DNA of 5,442 nt from JBCCGE01 sp039029455 (GCA_039029455.1 JBCCGE010000151.1:1-5442), one strand, 5' to 3'; counted from the first letter of the stretch, positions 1-5,419 are shown. Numbers and translations are program-made. Notes: generated from the sequence alone by a model not told the origin.

Positions 1-100
1 ACAAAAACCACACATCAAACCATCGACGAAAAACACACTGCCTCAACGAAAAAACCATTAACGAAAAACACACATCAAACCATCAACGAAAACAAAAGGA
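1..100. repeat. A/C-rich degenerate tandem repeat at the window edge
   Basis: The plus strand here is nearly all A and C, unlike the rest of the window. The core ACGAAAA recurs at 26, 46, 61 and 86. A longer unit, CACACATCAAACCATC followed by an ACGAAAA core, is present at 9-32 and again 60 bases later at 69-92 with one difference. On the minus strand the unit reads TTTTCGTTGATGG followed by TTTGATGTGTG, with shortened copies between the full ones. It lies where the rest of pepP should be. It may be a real minisatellite, the edge of an inserted element, or an assembly artefact at a contig end; the sequence alone does not decide this. Confidence 0.7.
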
Positions 101-597
101 CAAAGCTTACCGGTCTTCAGGTACAGGTCATGGTAATCGCGATTGACCCAGCTAATCACCTGGCTGTCAAAATCTGGGTCGGTACCCATCGCGTAGTAAA
201 GCTTAGATCGACCTTCGATCAATCCAGGTAATATGTCATCGATGTCAGCAATCGGAAACGCATCGTCAATACCATAAAGTTGCATGGCTCGTTCTGGTCC
301 AGTGATATCACCATGCCATCGCTCATGTTGCTCGTCTCGCTCACGGCAAAACAGAATCGCCTCGCCATGTTCACGACCAGGAACCAGCACAAATACAGAA
401 TCCGGTTCATCAAACCCGGTTAAATAGTGAAAGTCACTGTCTTGACGAAATCGATGTTCGACATCAGCATTTCGAAATTGAATGCCTGCACCTGGAACAA
501 TGGCGATGCTGTTGTTTTCCATCAGCGCCATCAGTTCTTTGCGGCGGCGCTGATACTCAGGAAATCCAATCTTTTTAACAGACTTTCTCTTAGGCAC
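58..597 (-). CDS. pepP: Xaa-Pro aminopeptidase P, N-terminal part only (truncated)
   Basis: The product resembles the N-terminal (AMP_N, creatinase-like) domain of aminopeptidase P, which removes the first residue from peptides with proline in second place. Visible family landmarks are EYQRRRKELM (14-23), RNADVEHRFRQDSDFHYLTGFDEP (42-65; typical of PepP) and the LFCRERD block (82-88). Similarity runs to about residue 153 (near base 139). The reading frame then continues into the A/C-rich repeat and stops at residue 179, whereas the family is about 440 residues long. The whole catalytic pita-bread domain with its metal ligands is therefore missing and the fragment should not be an active peptidase. 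The GTG start overlaps the ygfB stop codon by one base (TAGTG), which implies translational coupling. This is either a pseudogene cut by the repeat or a gene broken by an assembly edge. Confidence 0.85.
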   Translation of the reverse strand: MPKRKSVKKIGFPEYQRRRKELMALMENNSIAIVPGAGIQFRNADVEHRFRQDSDFHYLTGFDEPDSVFVLVPGREHGEAILFCRERDEQHERWHGDITGPERAMQLYGIDDAFPIADIDDILPGLIEGRSKLYYAMGTDPDFDSQVISWVNRDYHDLYLKTGKLCPFVFVDGLMCVFR

Positions 598-1136
598 TAA
601 TGAGTCGCTCTCACATCAGACTCTGCAAAAACCAGGAGTGTGCTAACCCTGACGAACTCTTCGATTTCGTAGAGGTCGGCTTCGTTTTCTTCTCCTTCCG
701 GCACATCATCGGTCATGGAAGCCACTTGACCTAAATCCTGTAGTGCTTCGCGCACATTCTTGGCACTGTCGGTATCAGAGTTGTCGAAACGCCCCGCTTC
801 ACCAAACCCGGAGAGAAACCCGGAGCACCACGTTGCTATGGCTTCTGCTCGCTCGCTGATCGGGTTCTCATCTGATGGGATGAGCAATCGGAAGTCGAAG
901 TCTGAGTACTCTTCCAGCGCTTCCTTCGCTAACTTAAAGTCTTCCTCAAGTAACTTGACCGTGGATTCCTGTGGCGACCACTCCAGCCAGGCTTCATATA
1001 AGGTCGCACGCTTTGACGCACTCGAATCAGCTTTCAAGGCACACAAGTGCCCTATCAACAGACCATGTATTTCGGACGGATGAATATCGATACCCTCACG
1101 AGCAAACTCATCCAGATAATCTTTAAAACTAGCCAT
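597..1136 (-). CDS. ygfB: UPF0149 (YgfB/YecA-like) family protein
   Basis: This is a UPF0149 family protein of about 179 residues, close to the usual length. Family landmarks are EIHGLLIGHLCA near the N-terminus (about 22-33), the WCSGFLSGFGEAG block in the middle (about 103-115), an acidic linker, and the C-terminal EIEEFVRVSTLL helix. The family is all-helical and of poorly defined role; homologues commonly sit directly upstream of pepP, as here. I chose the ATG at 1136 because an AGAG (minus strand of 1143-1146) lies 6 nt upstream. A GTG at 1142 would add two residues but has no room for a ribosome site. The stop codon shares its last base with the GTG of pepP, so the two genes probably form one operon read from the 1143-1237 region. 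Confidence 0.88.
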   Translation of the reverse strand: MASFKDYLDEFAREGIDIHPSEIHGLLIGHLCALKADSSASKRATLYEAWLEWSPQESTVKLLEEDFKLAKEALEEYSDFDFRLLIPSDENPISERAEAIATWCSGFLSGFGEAGRFDNSDTDSAKNVREALQDLGQVASMTDDVPEGEENEADLYEIEEFVRVSTLLVFAESDVRATH

Positions 1137-1160
1137 CGGCACACTCTATAACGATACCTG

Positions 1161-1189
1161 ATTTTACTCGAAGTCGGCTTGAACAACAG
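1161..1189 (-). promoter_or_regulatory. Possible promoter for ygfB-pepP
   Basis: On the minus strand TAAAAT (1166-1161) matches the -10 consensus at 5 of 6 positions. With a 17-nt spacer the -35 would be CTGTTG (1189-1184), a weak match. Transcription would then start near 1154, about 18 nt before the ATG. It overlaps the opposing promoter region. The -35 assignment is uncertain. Confidence 0.35.
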
Positions 1190-1208
1190 GATTGTTGGGC
1201 TTTATAGT
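1179..1208 (+). promoter_or_regulatory. Sigma70-like promoter for the zapB-like/zapA operon
   Basis: TTGAAC (1179-1184; 4 of 6 to TTGACA) and TATAGT (1203-1208; 5 of 6 to TATAAT) are separated by 18 nt. The predicted start is near 1215, giving a leader of about 23 nt before the GTG at 1238. It is the only good promoter-like pair in the divergent intergenic region on this strand. A small inverted repeat, CAACA-GGAT-TGTTG (1184-1197), lies in the spacer. Confidence 0.55.
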
Positions 1209-1237
1209 GCTCATCTGGTAATCAACGTGGAACCCAG

Positions 1238-1435
1238 GTGGATATCCAAACGCTGGAACAACGCATTGATGAGCTAATCGCATTGTGCGACGAGCTTGAA
1301 CGCAAGCAATCGGTCATGGAAGCTGACAAAGTCGAGTGGCAGACGGAACGTAATCGCCTGCTCGAAAAGAATGAAATGGCAAAGGCTAAGATCGAAGCGA
1401 TGATTATGCGATTGAAGTCACTAGAGCAGGAGTAA
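1238..1435 (+). CDS. Small coiled-coil protein, TIGR02449/ZapB-like
   Basis: The product has 65 residues, is highly charged, contains no proline, and is heptad-patterned along its whole length, starting MDIQTLEQRIDELIALCDEL. This is a continuous coiled coil. Gammaproteobacteria often have such a TIGR02449-type gene just before zapA; it is often described as ZapB-like. ZapB itself is a coiled-coil Z-ring factor that binds ZapA, so a role at the division site is reasonable, but it is inferred from context and architecture. The GTG at 1238 is the only start possible, because an in-frame TAG lies at 1205-1207 and no other start codon follows it. Its ribosome site is weak. The gene ends 1 nt before zapA, with AGGAG (1428-1432) serving as the zapA ribosome site. 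Confidence 0.82.
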   Translation: MDIQTLEQRIDELIALCDELERKQSVMEADKVEWQTERNRLLEKNEMAKAKIEAMIMRLKSLEQE

Positions 1436-1436
1436 C

Positions 1437-1778
1437 GTGAGCGATTCAAAGACCGTAACTGTCAAAATCCTGGACGTCGATTATCAGGTGAACTGCTCCG
1501 CCGAGGAAGTGGCGGCTCTGCAGCGATCGGCCAATTTCCTCGATCAAAAAATGCGGGAAATTAAGGACCAGTCCAACGTATTCGGGCTGGACCGCCTGGC
1601 CGTTATGGCCGCCCTCAACCTGACCAACGATCTGCTTTCAGAGGCGGACAAGTCCTCACGCCTTAACAACGAGCAGAATGTCATCGTCGGCAAGCTGGAC
1701 GCCCAGCAATCAGAAATCGAATCCCTCAGCAACAAAGTCGATTCCGCTTTAACACGCATTAAGTCCCGTCTTAACTAG
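1437..1778 (+). CDS. zapA: Cell division protein ZapA
   Basis: ZapA binds FtsZ and cross-links protofilaments in the cytoplasmic Z ring. The 113-residue product has the family layout: a short N-terminal strand-helix head (VTVKILDVDYQVNCSAEEVAALQRSANFLDQKMREI, about 7-42), the conserved helix with DRLAVMAALNLTNDLL (52-67), and a C-terminal coiled-coil helix for dimer and tetramer formation (about 68-113). Length is typical. The start is GTG at 1437, one base after the previous stop codon, with AGGAG four bases upstream, so the pair is almost surely translationally coupled. The order zapA followed by 6S RNA and ygfA is conserved in gammaproteobacteria. No classic terminator with a T-run follows; the long hairpin starts immediately after the stop codon. 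Confidence 0.93.
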   Translation: MSDSKTVTVKILDVDYQVNCSAEEVAALQRSANFLDQKMREIKDQSNVFGLDRLAVMAALNLTNDLLSEADKSSRLNNEQNVIVGKLDAQQSEIESLSNKVDSALTRIKSRLN

Positions 1779-2007
1779 AGCTTTTACTAAGATCATCCTG
1801 AAAATGCTTTGTTTCTGAGCGCGCTCGGCTAACCCACCTTGGGATCGCTGTGAATACATCCATGTACGCTCGAGGTCAGCCCATCTACAGTAAACAGGAA
1901 CTGTTTACCAAACGCCGCAGGCGCCGGCTGACATCGCCCCAAGGTAGGTCATCCGAAGTAGCGCTCCAAAACAGAGCCCTTCCAGAATGGAACAACACAA
2001 AAAAGCT
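1779..2007 (+). repeat. Long imperfect inverted repeat; candidate structured RNA between zapA and ssrS
   Basis: This 229-nt gene-free stretch pairs with itself. Basal pairing is AGCTTTT (1779-1785) with AAAAGCT (2001-2007). Then 1793-1814 pairs with 1969-1990 with a few mismatches. GAGCGC (1817-1822) pairs with GCGCTC (1961-1966), 1824-1834 with 1948-1958 through one bulge and two mismatches, and ACCTTGGG (1836-1843) with CCCAAGGT (1938-1945). By hand I count about 50 pairs between the arms. Inside are GTCAGCC (1875-1881) with GGCTGAC (1926-1932), a perfect 8-bp hairpin GTAAACAG-GAA-CTGTTTAC (1890-1908), a small CGCC-GCA-GGCG hairpin (1913-1923) and a TACA-TCCA-TGTA hairpin (1855-1866). No T-run follows, so it is not a simple terminator. 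It could be a non-coding RNA, a processing or regulatory element of the zapA-ssrS transcript, or an ERIC/MITE-like palindromic element. The pairing is directly visible; the role is unknown. The strand is given as that of zapA and ssrS. Confidence 0.65.
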
Positions 2008-2034
2008 GTCCAAGGAGAATAAGCTAGAAAGCCT

Positions 2035-2063
2035 TTAGCAGAGGTCCACAGAAAAGCTATAAT
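2035..2063 (+). promoter_or_regulatory. Sigma70-type promoter of 6S RNA
   Basis: TATAAT (2058-2063) is a perfect -10 box. TTAGCA (2035-2040; 4 of 6 to TTGACA) sits exactly 17 nt upstream. The expected start, 7 nt downstream of the -10, falls at 2070-2071, which is where the terminal stem of 6S RNA begins. The agreement of promoter and RNA end supports both calls. Confidence 0.8.
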
Positions 2064-2069
2064 CCCCCC

Positions 2070-2244
2070 GTTCCCTGGGTTGTTAGCCAGTCGATATGTC
2101 CCTGACCCTTTATGCGACACCCAGGAGGTCTTTTTTCACGGCTGTGTGCATGTCCGTTCAGCGGAACGCCTAAGGCCGTATGGAGACCACCGCCTTGAAC
2201 CGCTGGGTTCAAGGGCCTATCCGTACAGCGGCAATTTGGGGAAC
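2070..2244 (+). ncRNA. ssrS: 6S RNA
   Basis: 6S RNA binds the sigma70 RNA polymerase holoenzyme as a mimic of an open promoter and restrains transcription, mainly in stationary phase. The call rests on position (between zapA and ygfA), size (about 175 nt; E. coli 184) and structure. The ends close in a 15-pair stem, 2070-2084 with 2230-2244, including wobble pairs, beginning GTTCCC with GGGAAC. The conserved 5' block GCCAGTCGATATGTCCCTGA (2086-2105) resembles pseudomonad 6S. The 3' side carries the hallmark hairpin CCTTGAACC-GCTG-GGTTCAAGG (2193-2214), as in E. coli. Upper-arm pairs are GGTCT (2127-2131) with AGACC (2184-2188) and ACGGC (2138-2142) with GCCGT (2175-2179). The ends are estimated from pairing and promoter and may be off by a few bases. 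Confidence 0.92.
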
Positions 2245-2253
2245 AAATTTCTC

Positions 2254-2850
2254 ATGCCTGATCCTATCCAAACCCTTAGAACTGAACTTCGCGCTCGCAG
2301 GCGCGGTGTCTCGGTCTCTGATAGAGCTGATTTTTCTCAGCAGATTACCCAACTACTCAGTCAATTTTCACCGTTCCAGCAAGCAAATCGCGTGGCGCTC
2401 TATGTCTCTACCTCGGAGGAGGTGGATACCGTTCCCGCTATCCATATGGCTTTGGAACAAGGCAAGGAACTCTATCTGCCGGTCATCAATACCGAAAACC
2501 CAAGTCAGAGCGCACTCTTGTTCGCCCGATACGAGGATGAGACGACCGTCATGAAACCTAATCACTTCGGCATTCCTGAACCCGATTGCGAAATACACGA
2601 GTGCCTGCAGGGGCTAGAGATGGAACTCGTGTGTGTACCGTTGGTCGGATTCAATAGAGCGTGCCATCGGATCGGGATGGGTGGGGGCTACTACGACCGG
2701 ACTTTTGAAAAAAGCTCAGGAAAACAAGCAGTTAGAGGTGCATTTCTGGTCGGACTAGCATTTGAGTGTCAGCAGGTAACATTTGACGCACGCGCGCATG
2801 ACGTGCCGCTCGATGCGGTCATAACCGAACAGACGATCTGGCAGAATTAA
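2254..2850 (+). CDS. ygfA: 5-formyltetrahydrofolate cyclo-ligase
   Basis: The enzyme (MTHFS) turns 5-formyl-tetrahydrofolate into 5,10-methenyl-THF using ATP, in cytoplasmic one-carbon metabolism. The 198-residue product shows the family order: basic N-terminal RTELRARRRGVS (9-20), ALYVSTSEEVDT (48-59), the FGIPEP segment (105-110), VPLVGFN (128-134), the signature GMGGGYYDR (141-149) and the C-terminal HDVPLDAVIT (182-191). The open frame extends further upstream, but that part lies inside 6S RNA. The ATG at 2254 is the sensible start and gives about the family length (E. coli 182). It begins 9 nt after 6S RNA; the only ribosome-site candidate is GGGGA (2238-2242), inside the 6S closing stem. 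Linkage to ssrS is the standard gammaproteobacterial arrangement, so ygfA is probably transcribed with 6S. Confidence 0.93.
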   Translation: MPDPIQTLRTELRARRRGVSVSDRADFSQQITQLLSQFSPFQQANRVALYVSTSEEVDTVPAIHMALEQGKELYLPVINTENPSQSALLFARYEDETTVMKPNHFGIPEPDCEIHECLQGLEMELVCVPLVGFNRACHRIGMGGGYYDRTFEKSSGKQAVRGAFLVGLAFECQQVTFDARAHDVPLDAVITEQTIWQN

Positions 2851-2933
2851 ATCAGTGCGGCTCCGGCGCTTACAACCACGCCCAGTCCGAACAGCACTAA
2901 CATAACTACCATAAGATCAGGCTTCTTACTCAC
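2847..2933 (-). CDS. Small hydrophobic 28-residue membrane peptide
   Basis: A short minus-strand frame begins with GTG and reads MSKKPDLMVVMLVLFGLG, then VVVSAGAALI. A short basic head (SKKPD) is followed by one continuous hydrophobic stretch (about residues 7-28), the layout of a single-span inner-membrane micro-protein. Its TAA overlaps the ygfA TAA on the other strand (TTAA at 2847-2850). A GAGG (2939-2936) lies 2 nt before the GTG, closer than ideal. A plausible minus-strand promoter is at 2972-3000. Short KPDL-beginning hydrophobic peptides seem familiar from other gammaproteobacteria, but I cannot name a family. Function is unknown. At this length a chance frame remains possible. Confidence 0.5.
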   Translation of the reverse strand: MSKKPDLMVVMLVLFGLGVVVSAGAALI

Positions 2934-2971
2934 TACCTCAACCGATCTAACAAGAATTCCAGGGGGCGAGA

Positions 2972-3000
2972 AAGATATCTGGGATTCCACGAATAATCAA
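2972..3000 (-). promoter_or_regulatory. Possible promoter for the small membrane peptide
   Basis: On the minus strand TTGATT (3000-2995; 4 of 6) and TATCTT (2977-2972; 4 of 6) are spaced by 17 nt. The predicted start is near 2965, about 32 nt before the GTG at 2933. Both boxes are imperfect, so this is suggestive only. Confidence 0.35.
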
Positions 3001-3039
3001 GCCTGACCCCGCTTAAGTGCACTCTGATGGACCGAAAGG

Positions 3040-3045
3040 TATGAT
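3040..3045 (+). promoter_or_regulatory. Candidate -10 box upstream of def
   Basis: TATGAT (5 of 6 to TATAAT) lies 35 nt before the def ATG. No good -35 sits 16-18 nt upstream. The rest of the 2934-3080 interval holds no other feature I can support, so this is the best candidate for the start of the def operon transcript. Confidence 0.3.
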
Positions 3046-3080
3046 GAGGCGACTCGACGGGTGGGGCAAAGCAACAACAG

Positions 3081-3623
3081 ATGGCTGTCAGGCAAGTTAT
3101 TAGAATGGGCCACCCCAATCTTCGAGTGCCCGCAAAGGATTATCCTGCTGAATTAATCGGTTCCAGTGAGTTCAATACCCTGATCGAGGACATGCGAGAA
3201 ACACTACATGCCTACGGCGGCATTGGATTAGCAGCGCCACAAATCGATGTGGGCTATCGAATCGCGATTATCGAGATAGAGAACACAAAAACCCGTTACG
3301 GCGAGGTGGAACACACGCCATTTGATGTGTACATCAATCCCACCATCTCAAACTTGGAGGGTGAATCCGCCGGTTACTGGGAAGGCTGTCTTTCTGTCCC
3401 CGGCATGATGGGCTACGTTACTCGCCCCCAGCACATCAGAATCGACTACACAGATAGACATGGAGATGAAAAGAGCAAGGAAGCGCATGGATTCCTCGCG
3501 ACCGTATTCCAACACGAATTCGACCATTTAGACGGTATTCTTTACGTCGATCGCATCGAGGAGAAATCGAAGTTTGCATTCGAAGATGAGTATCTAACGT
3601 TTCACTCTACGCCTGAGCAATAA
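3081..3623 (+). CDS. def: Peptide deformylase
   Basis: Peptide deformylase removes the formyl group from the N-terminal methionine of new proteins in the cytoplasm. All three motifs of this metalloenzyme are intact: GIGLAAPQ (47-54), EGCLS (101-105) with metal ligand C103, and QHEFDHLDG (144-152), where H145 and H149 are ligands and E146 is catalytic. The 180-residue length is normal. The N-terminus MAVRQVIRMGHPNL and the inserted segment before the EGCLS motif resemble the deformylase paralogue found away from fmt, rather than the housekeeping def of the def-fmt-rsmB cluster. That distinction is from memory of family patterns. The start is the ATG at 3081, supported by N-terminal similarity, though the ribosome site is poor. 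Two bases separate it from the phosphotransferase gene. Confidence 0.93.
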   Translation: MAVRQVIRMGHPNLRVPAKDYPAELIGSSEFNTLIEDMRETLHAYGGIGLAAPQIDVGYRIAIIEIENTKTRYGEVEHTPFDVYINPTISNLEGESAGYWEGCLSVPGMMGYVTRPQHIRIDYTDRHGDEKSKEAHGFLATVFQHEFDHLDGILYVDRIEEKSKFAFEDEYLTFHSTPEQ

Positions 3624-3625
3624 CT

Positions 3626-4738
3626 ATGCAGCGCGATTCGATCACGGTAGATTGGCTCAACCAGGCACTAAGCCACACTCTCGGTAAAACTCACATCACT
3701 TCATTCGATGTAGAGGATGTTGGCGCAGGCACCGGATTTGGCGGAAATGTTCTCAGGCTGCAATTAAGTTATGACGAGGAAACCAACGCGCCTCGTTCCG
3801 TGATTGTGAAGCTGCCTATCGGCAACGCCGAAACGCTCGAAGCCATGCGTGTTCAAGGCATGCTGCTGAGAGAAGCACTGTTCTATCAAGAGATCGAACC
3901 TCAGCTTAACGTACGCACTCCGAAACCCTTGTTCGTTCGTGCAGCTGATGATGATTTCGAAATCATCATGGAAGATCTGGGTGATATCAAACGGCCAGAG
4001 TTGATGGATATGACTCGGGACGAGTTGGAAATGTCCATCACCGAGGTCGCGAAACTGCATGCGCGGTTCTGGAATCAGCCTGAAATTCACCAGGCGTGGT
4101 TACAAAACCCGTTGGACGGAACCGACGAATCCAGACAGAGTAACTTGCTCGCCTTCGAGCGCGCACTGCAGGTCCTGCGAAACTACGACGGTGATCACGA
4201 GTACGCGATCGATTGTGTGGAACGTATCAAAGCGAACGTCATGAATTCGCCAAAGGAGGTGCCGCTTCCGAATCCAGTAACCTTGGTGCACGGCGACTAC
4301 CACGCCAACAACATTCACTGCACGCCGAACGAAGTCTCGATTTTTGATTGGCAACTGGTCTCTAAAGGTACACCGCTGATGGATGTAGCGAATCTTTTGG
4401 TGTCATCGTCTGATCCTGAATTGCACCGGGAACGCCAAGATGAGTTCCTAGAGATTTATGGAGAAGCATTAGCAGAGCAGGGTGTGGATTATTCGCTCAA
4501 TAAAATGAAACGCCAATATCGTGACGCTCTGTTTTTTACCTTTATGAAATTCATTGTGATCATCGGCACAATCGATGACGGAGCCCAGGGTCGTGACGAA
4601 CTGTTCGATACGACAGTACCGAAAATGGATAAAGTCGCTCGCCATGCCAATGCCAAAGTCTATACCCGGCTTATGCCGTTGATTTTTTTGGTGATGCGCG
4701 TTCAGATGTTTTTTCGAAAGTTGTTTCGCAGGCACTAA
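3626..4738 (+). CDS. APH/ecdysteroid-kinase-like phosphotransferase
   Basis: The product has 370 residues and the protein-kinase-like fold of the APH/choline kinase/ecdysteroid kinase group. Landmarks in order are a glycine-rich GAGTGFGGNV (33-42), VIVKLP with the ATP-binding lysine K62, LREALFYQEI with a likely partner glutamate E84, the hinge-like IIMEDLGD (113-120), KLHARFW (143-149), the catalytic HGDYHANN (222-229; D224 and N229) and the metal-binding IFDWQ (239-243; D241). All key residues are present, so it should be active. The substrate cannot be read from the sequence; antibiotic resistance is not implied. The C-terminus is hydrophobic then basic (LMPLIFLVMRVQMFFRKLFRRH), which may touch the membrane. 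It lies 2 nt after def and 9 nt before rpiA, so it is co-transcribed with both. Confidence 0.85.
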   Translation: MQRDSITVDWLNQALSHTLGKTHITSFDVEDVGAGTGFGGNVLRLQLSYDEETNAPRSVIVKLPIGNAETLEAMRVQGMLLREALFYQEIEPQLNVRTPKPLFVRAADDDFEIIMEDLGDIKRPELMDMTRDELEMSITEVAKLHARFWNQPEIHQAWLQNPLDGTDESRQSNLLAFERALQVLRNYDGDHEYAIDCVERIKANVMNSPKEVPLPNPVTLVHGDYHANNIHCTPNEVSIFDWQLVSKGTPLMDVANLLVSSSDPELHRERQDEFLEIYGEALAEQGVDYSLNKMKRQYRDALFFTFMKFIVIIGTIDDGAQGRDELFDTTVPKMDKVARHANAKVYTRLMPLIFLVMRVQMFFRKLFRRH

Positions 4739-4747
4739 GGGAGATCC

Positions 4748-5419
4748 ATGAATCAAGACGAATTGAAAGCGCTGGTCGGTCAAGCAGCTGCAGATCACAT
4801 CGATCACCTGTTGACGCCTGACGCGATTGTTGGTGTCGGTACCGGTTCGACAGCAAACTGTTTTATTGATTCTCTGGCAAAACAAAAGCACAAGTTCGAA
4901 GGCGCCATCGCCAGCTCCGAGGCCACCGCAGACAGGCTGAAATCGCATGGAATCACAGTATATTCGCTCAACGAAATCGATGAGCTCGCGGTCTATGTCG
5001 ACGGCGCAGACGAAACGAACGACGATCTTGAATTGATCAAGGGCGGAGGCGGCGCACTCACTCGCGAGAAAATAGTCGCGGCAGTAGCCAAGGAGTTTGT
5101 TTGTATCGTAGACGAGTCAAAGTTGGTGGACGTACTGGGTAGCTATCCACTTCCGGTAGAAGTCATACCCATGGCTCGATCGTTTGTCGCTACAAAATTG
5201 GTTGGTCTGGGTGGACAACCCGTCTGGCGTCAAGGCTTCGTCACTGACAATGGCAATGACATCCTGGACGTTCATGGGCTTGAAATAGTCGACCCTAAGT
5301 CTTTGGAAGCAACGATCAATGGAATAACGGGCGTGGTCACCAACGGATTGTTTGCGGCACGTCCCGCTAACATATTGCTGGTAGGTCGCGCGACCGGTGT
5401 CGATACTGTACACCCTTAG
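4748..5419 (+). CDS. rpiA: Ribose-5-phosphate isomerase A
   Basis: RpiA interconverts ribose 5-phosphate and ribulose 5-phosphate in the non-oxidative pentose phosphate pathway. The 223-residue product is full length (E. coli 219) and highly similar along its length. GVGTGSTA (29-36) forms the phosphate-binding loop. YVDGADE (83-89) supplies D85 and D88, and KGGGGALTREK (98-108) supplies K98 and the catalytic base E107, matching D81, D84, K94 and E103 of E. coli. PLPVEVIPMA (134-143), QGFVTDNGN (162-170) and DVHG (174-177) are also intact. The ATG at 4748 has a strong ribosome site, GGGAG (4739-4743), 4 nt upstream. The stop codon overlaps that of a convergent minus-strand gene by two bases. 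Confidence 0.97.
   Translation: MNQDELKALVGQAAADHIDHLLTPDAIVGVGTGSTANCFIDSLAKQKHKFEGAIASSEATADRLKSHGITVYSLNEIDELAVYVDGADETNDDLELIKGGGGALTREKIVAAVAKEFVCIVDESKLVDVLGSYPLPVEVIPMARSFVATKLVGLGGQPVWRQGFVTDNGNDILDVHGLEIVDPKSLEATINGITGVVTNGLFAARPANILLVGRATGVDTVHP

Noticed and set aside
1..100. CRISPR array or integron recombination site in the repeat
   Set aside because: Unit spacing is irregular (20, 15 and 25 bases), there are no unique spacers of constant length, and no attC-like inverted arms are seen.
100..117. GGTAAG on the minus strand at the pepP break, resembling a eukaryotic 5' splice site, and a weak FVFVDGLM resemblance to the next PepP segment
   Set aside because: The genome is bacterial, so splicing does not apply. 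The PepP-like letters come from the repeat unit, which recurs 60 bp away, so the match is probably coincidence.
760..1083. 107-codon plus-strand frame opposite ygfB
   Set aside because: It is a serine-rich shadow of the well-supported ygfB gene on the other strand, with no family resemblance.
1850..2038. Plus-strand 62-codon frame rich in arginine between zapA and 6S RNA
   Set aside because: It lies inside the long hairpin, starts with GTG without a ribosome site and has no recognisable domain. Pairing explains the sequence better than coding.
2080..2253. N-terminal extension of the ygfA frame upstream of the ATG at 2254
   Set aside because: The extension is the 6S RNA gene, and homologous YgfA proteins start near the chosen ATG.
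3016..3023. AGTGCACT palindrome upstream of def
   Set aside because: An 8-bp palindrome is expected by chance in a window this size, and nothing links it to a known regulator.
2933..3118. Minus-strand 61-codon frame upstream of and into def
   Set aside because: It overlaps the start of def on the opposite strand, has no recognisable motif and reads as a chance frame.
4469..4948. 159-codon minus-strand frame across the phosphotransferase-rpiA junction
   Set aside because: Both plus-strand genes are unmistakable from intact motifs. The opposing frame has no domain features and a composition expected of an antisense shadow.
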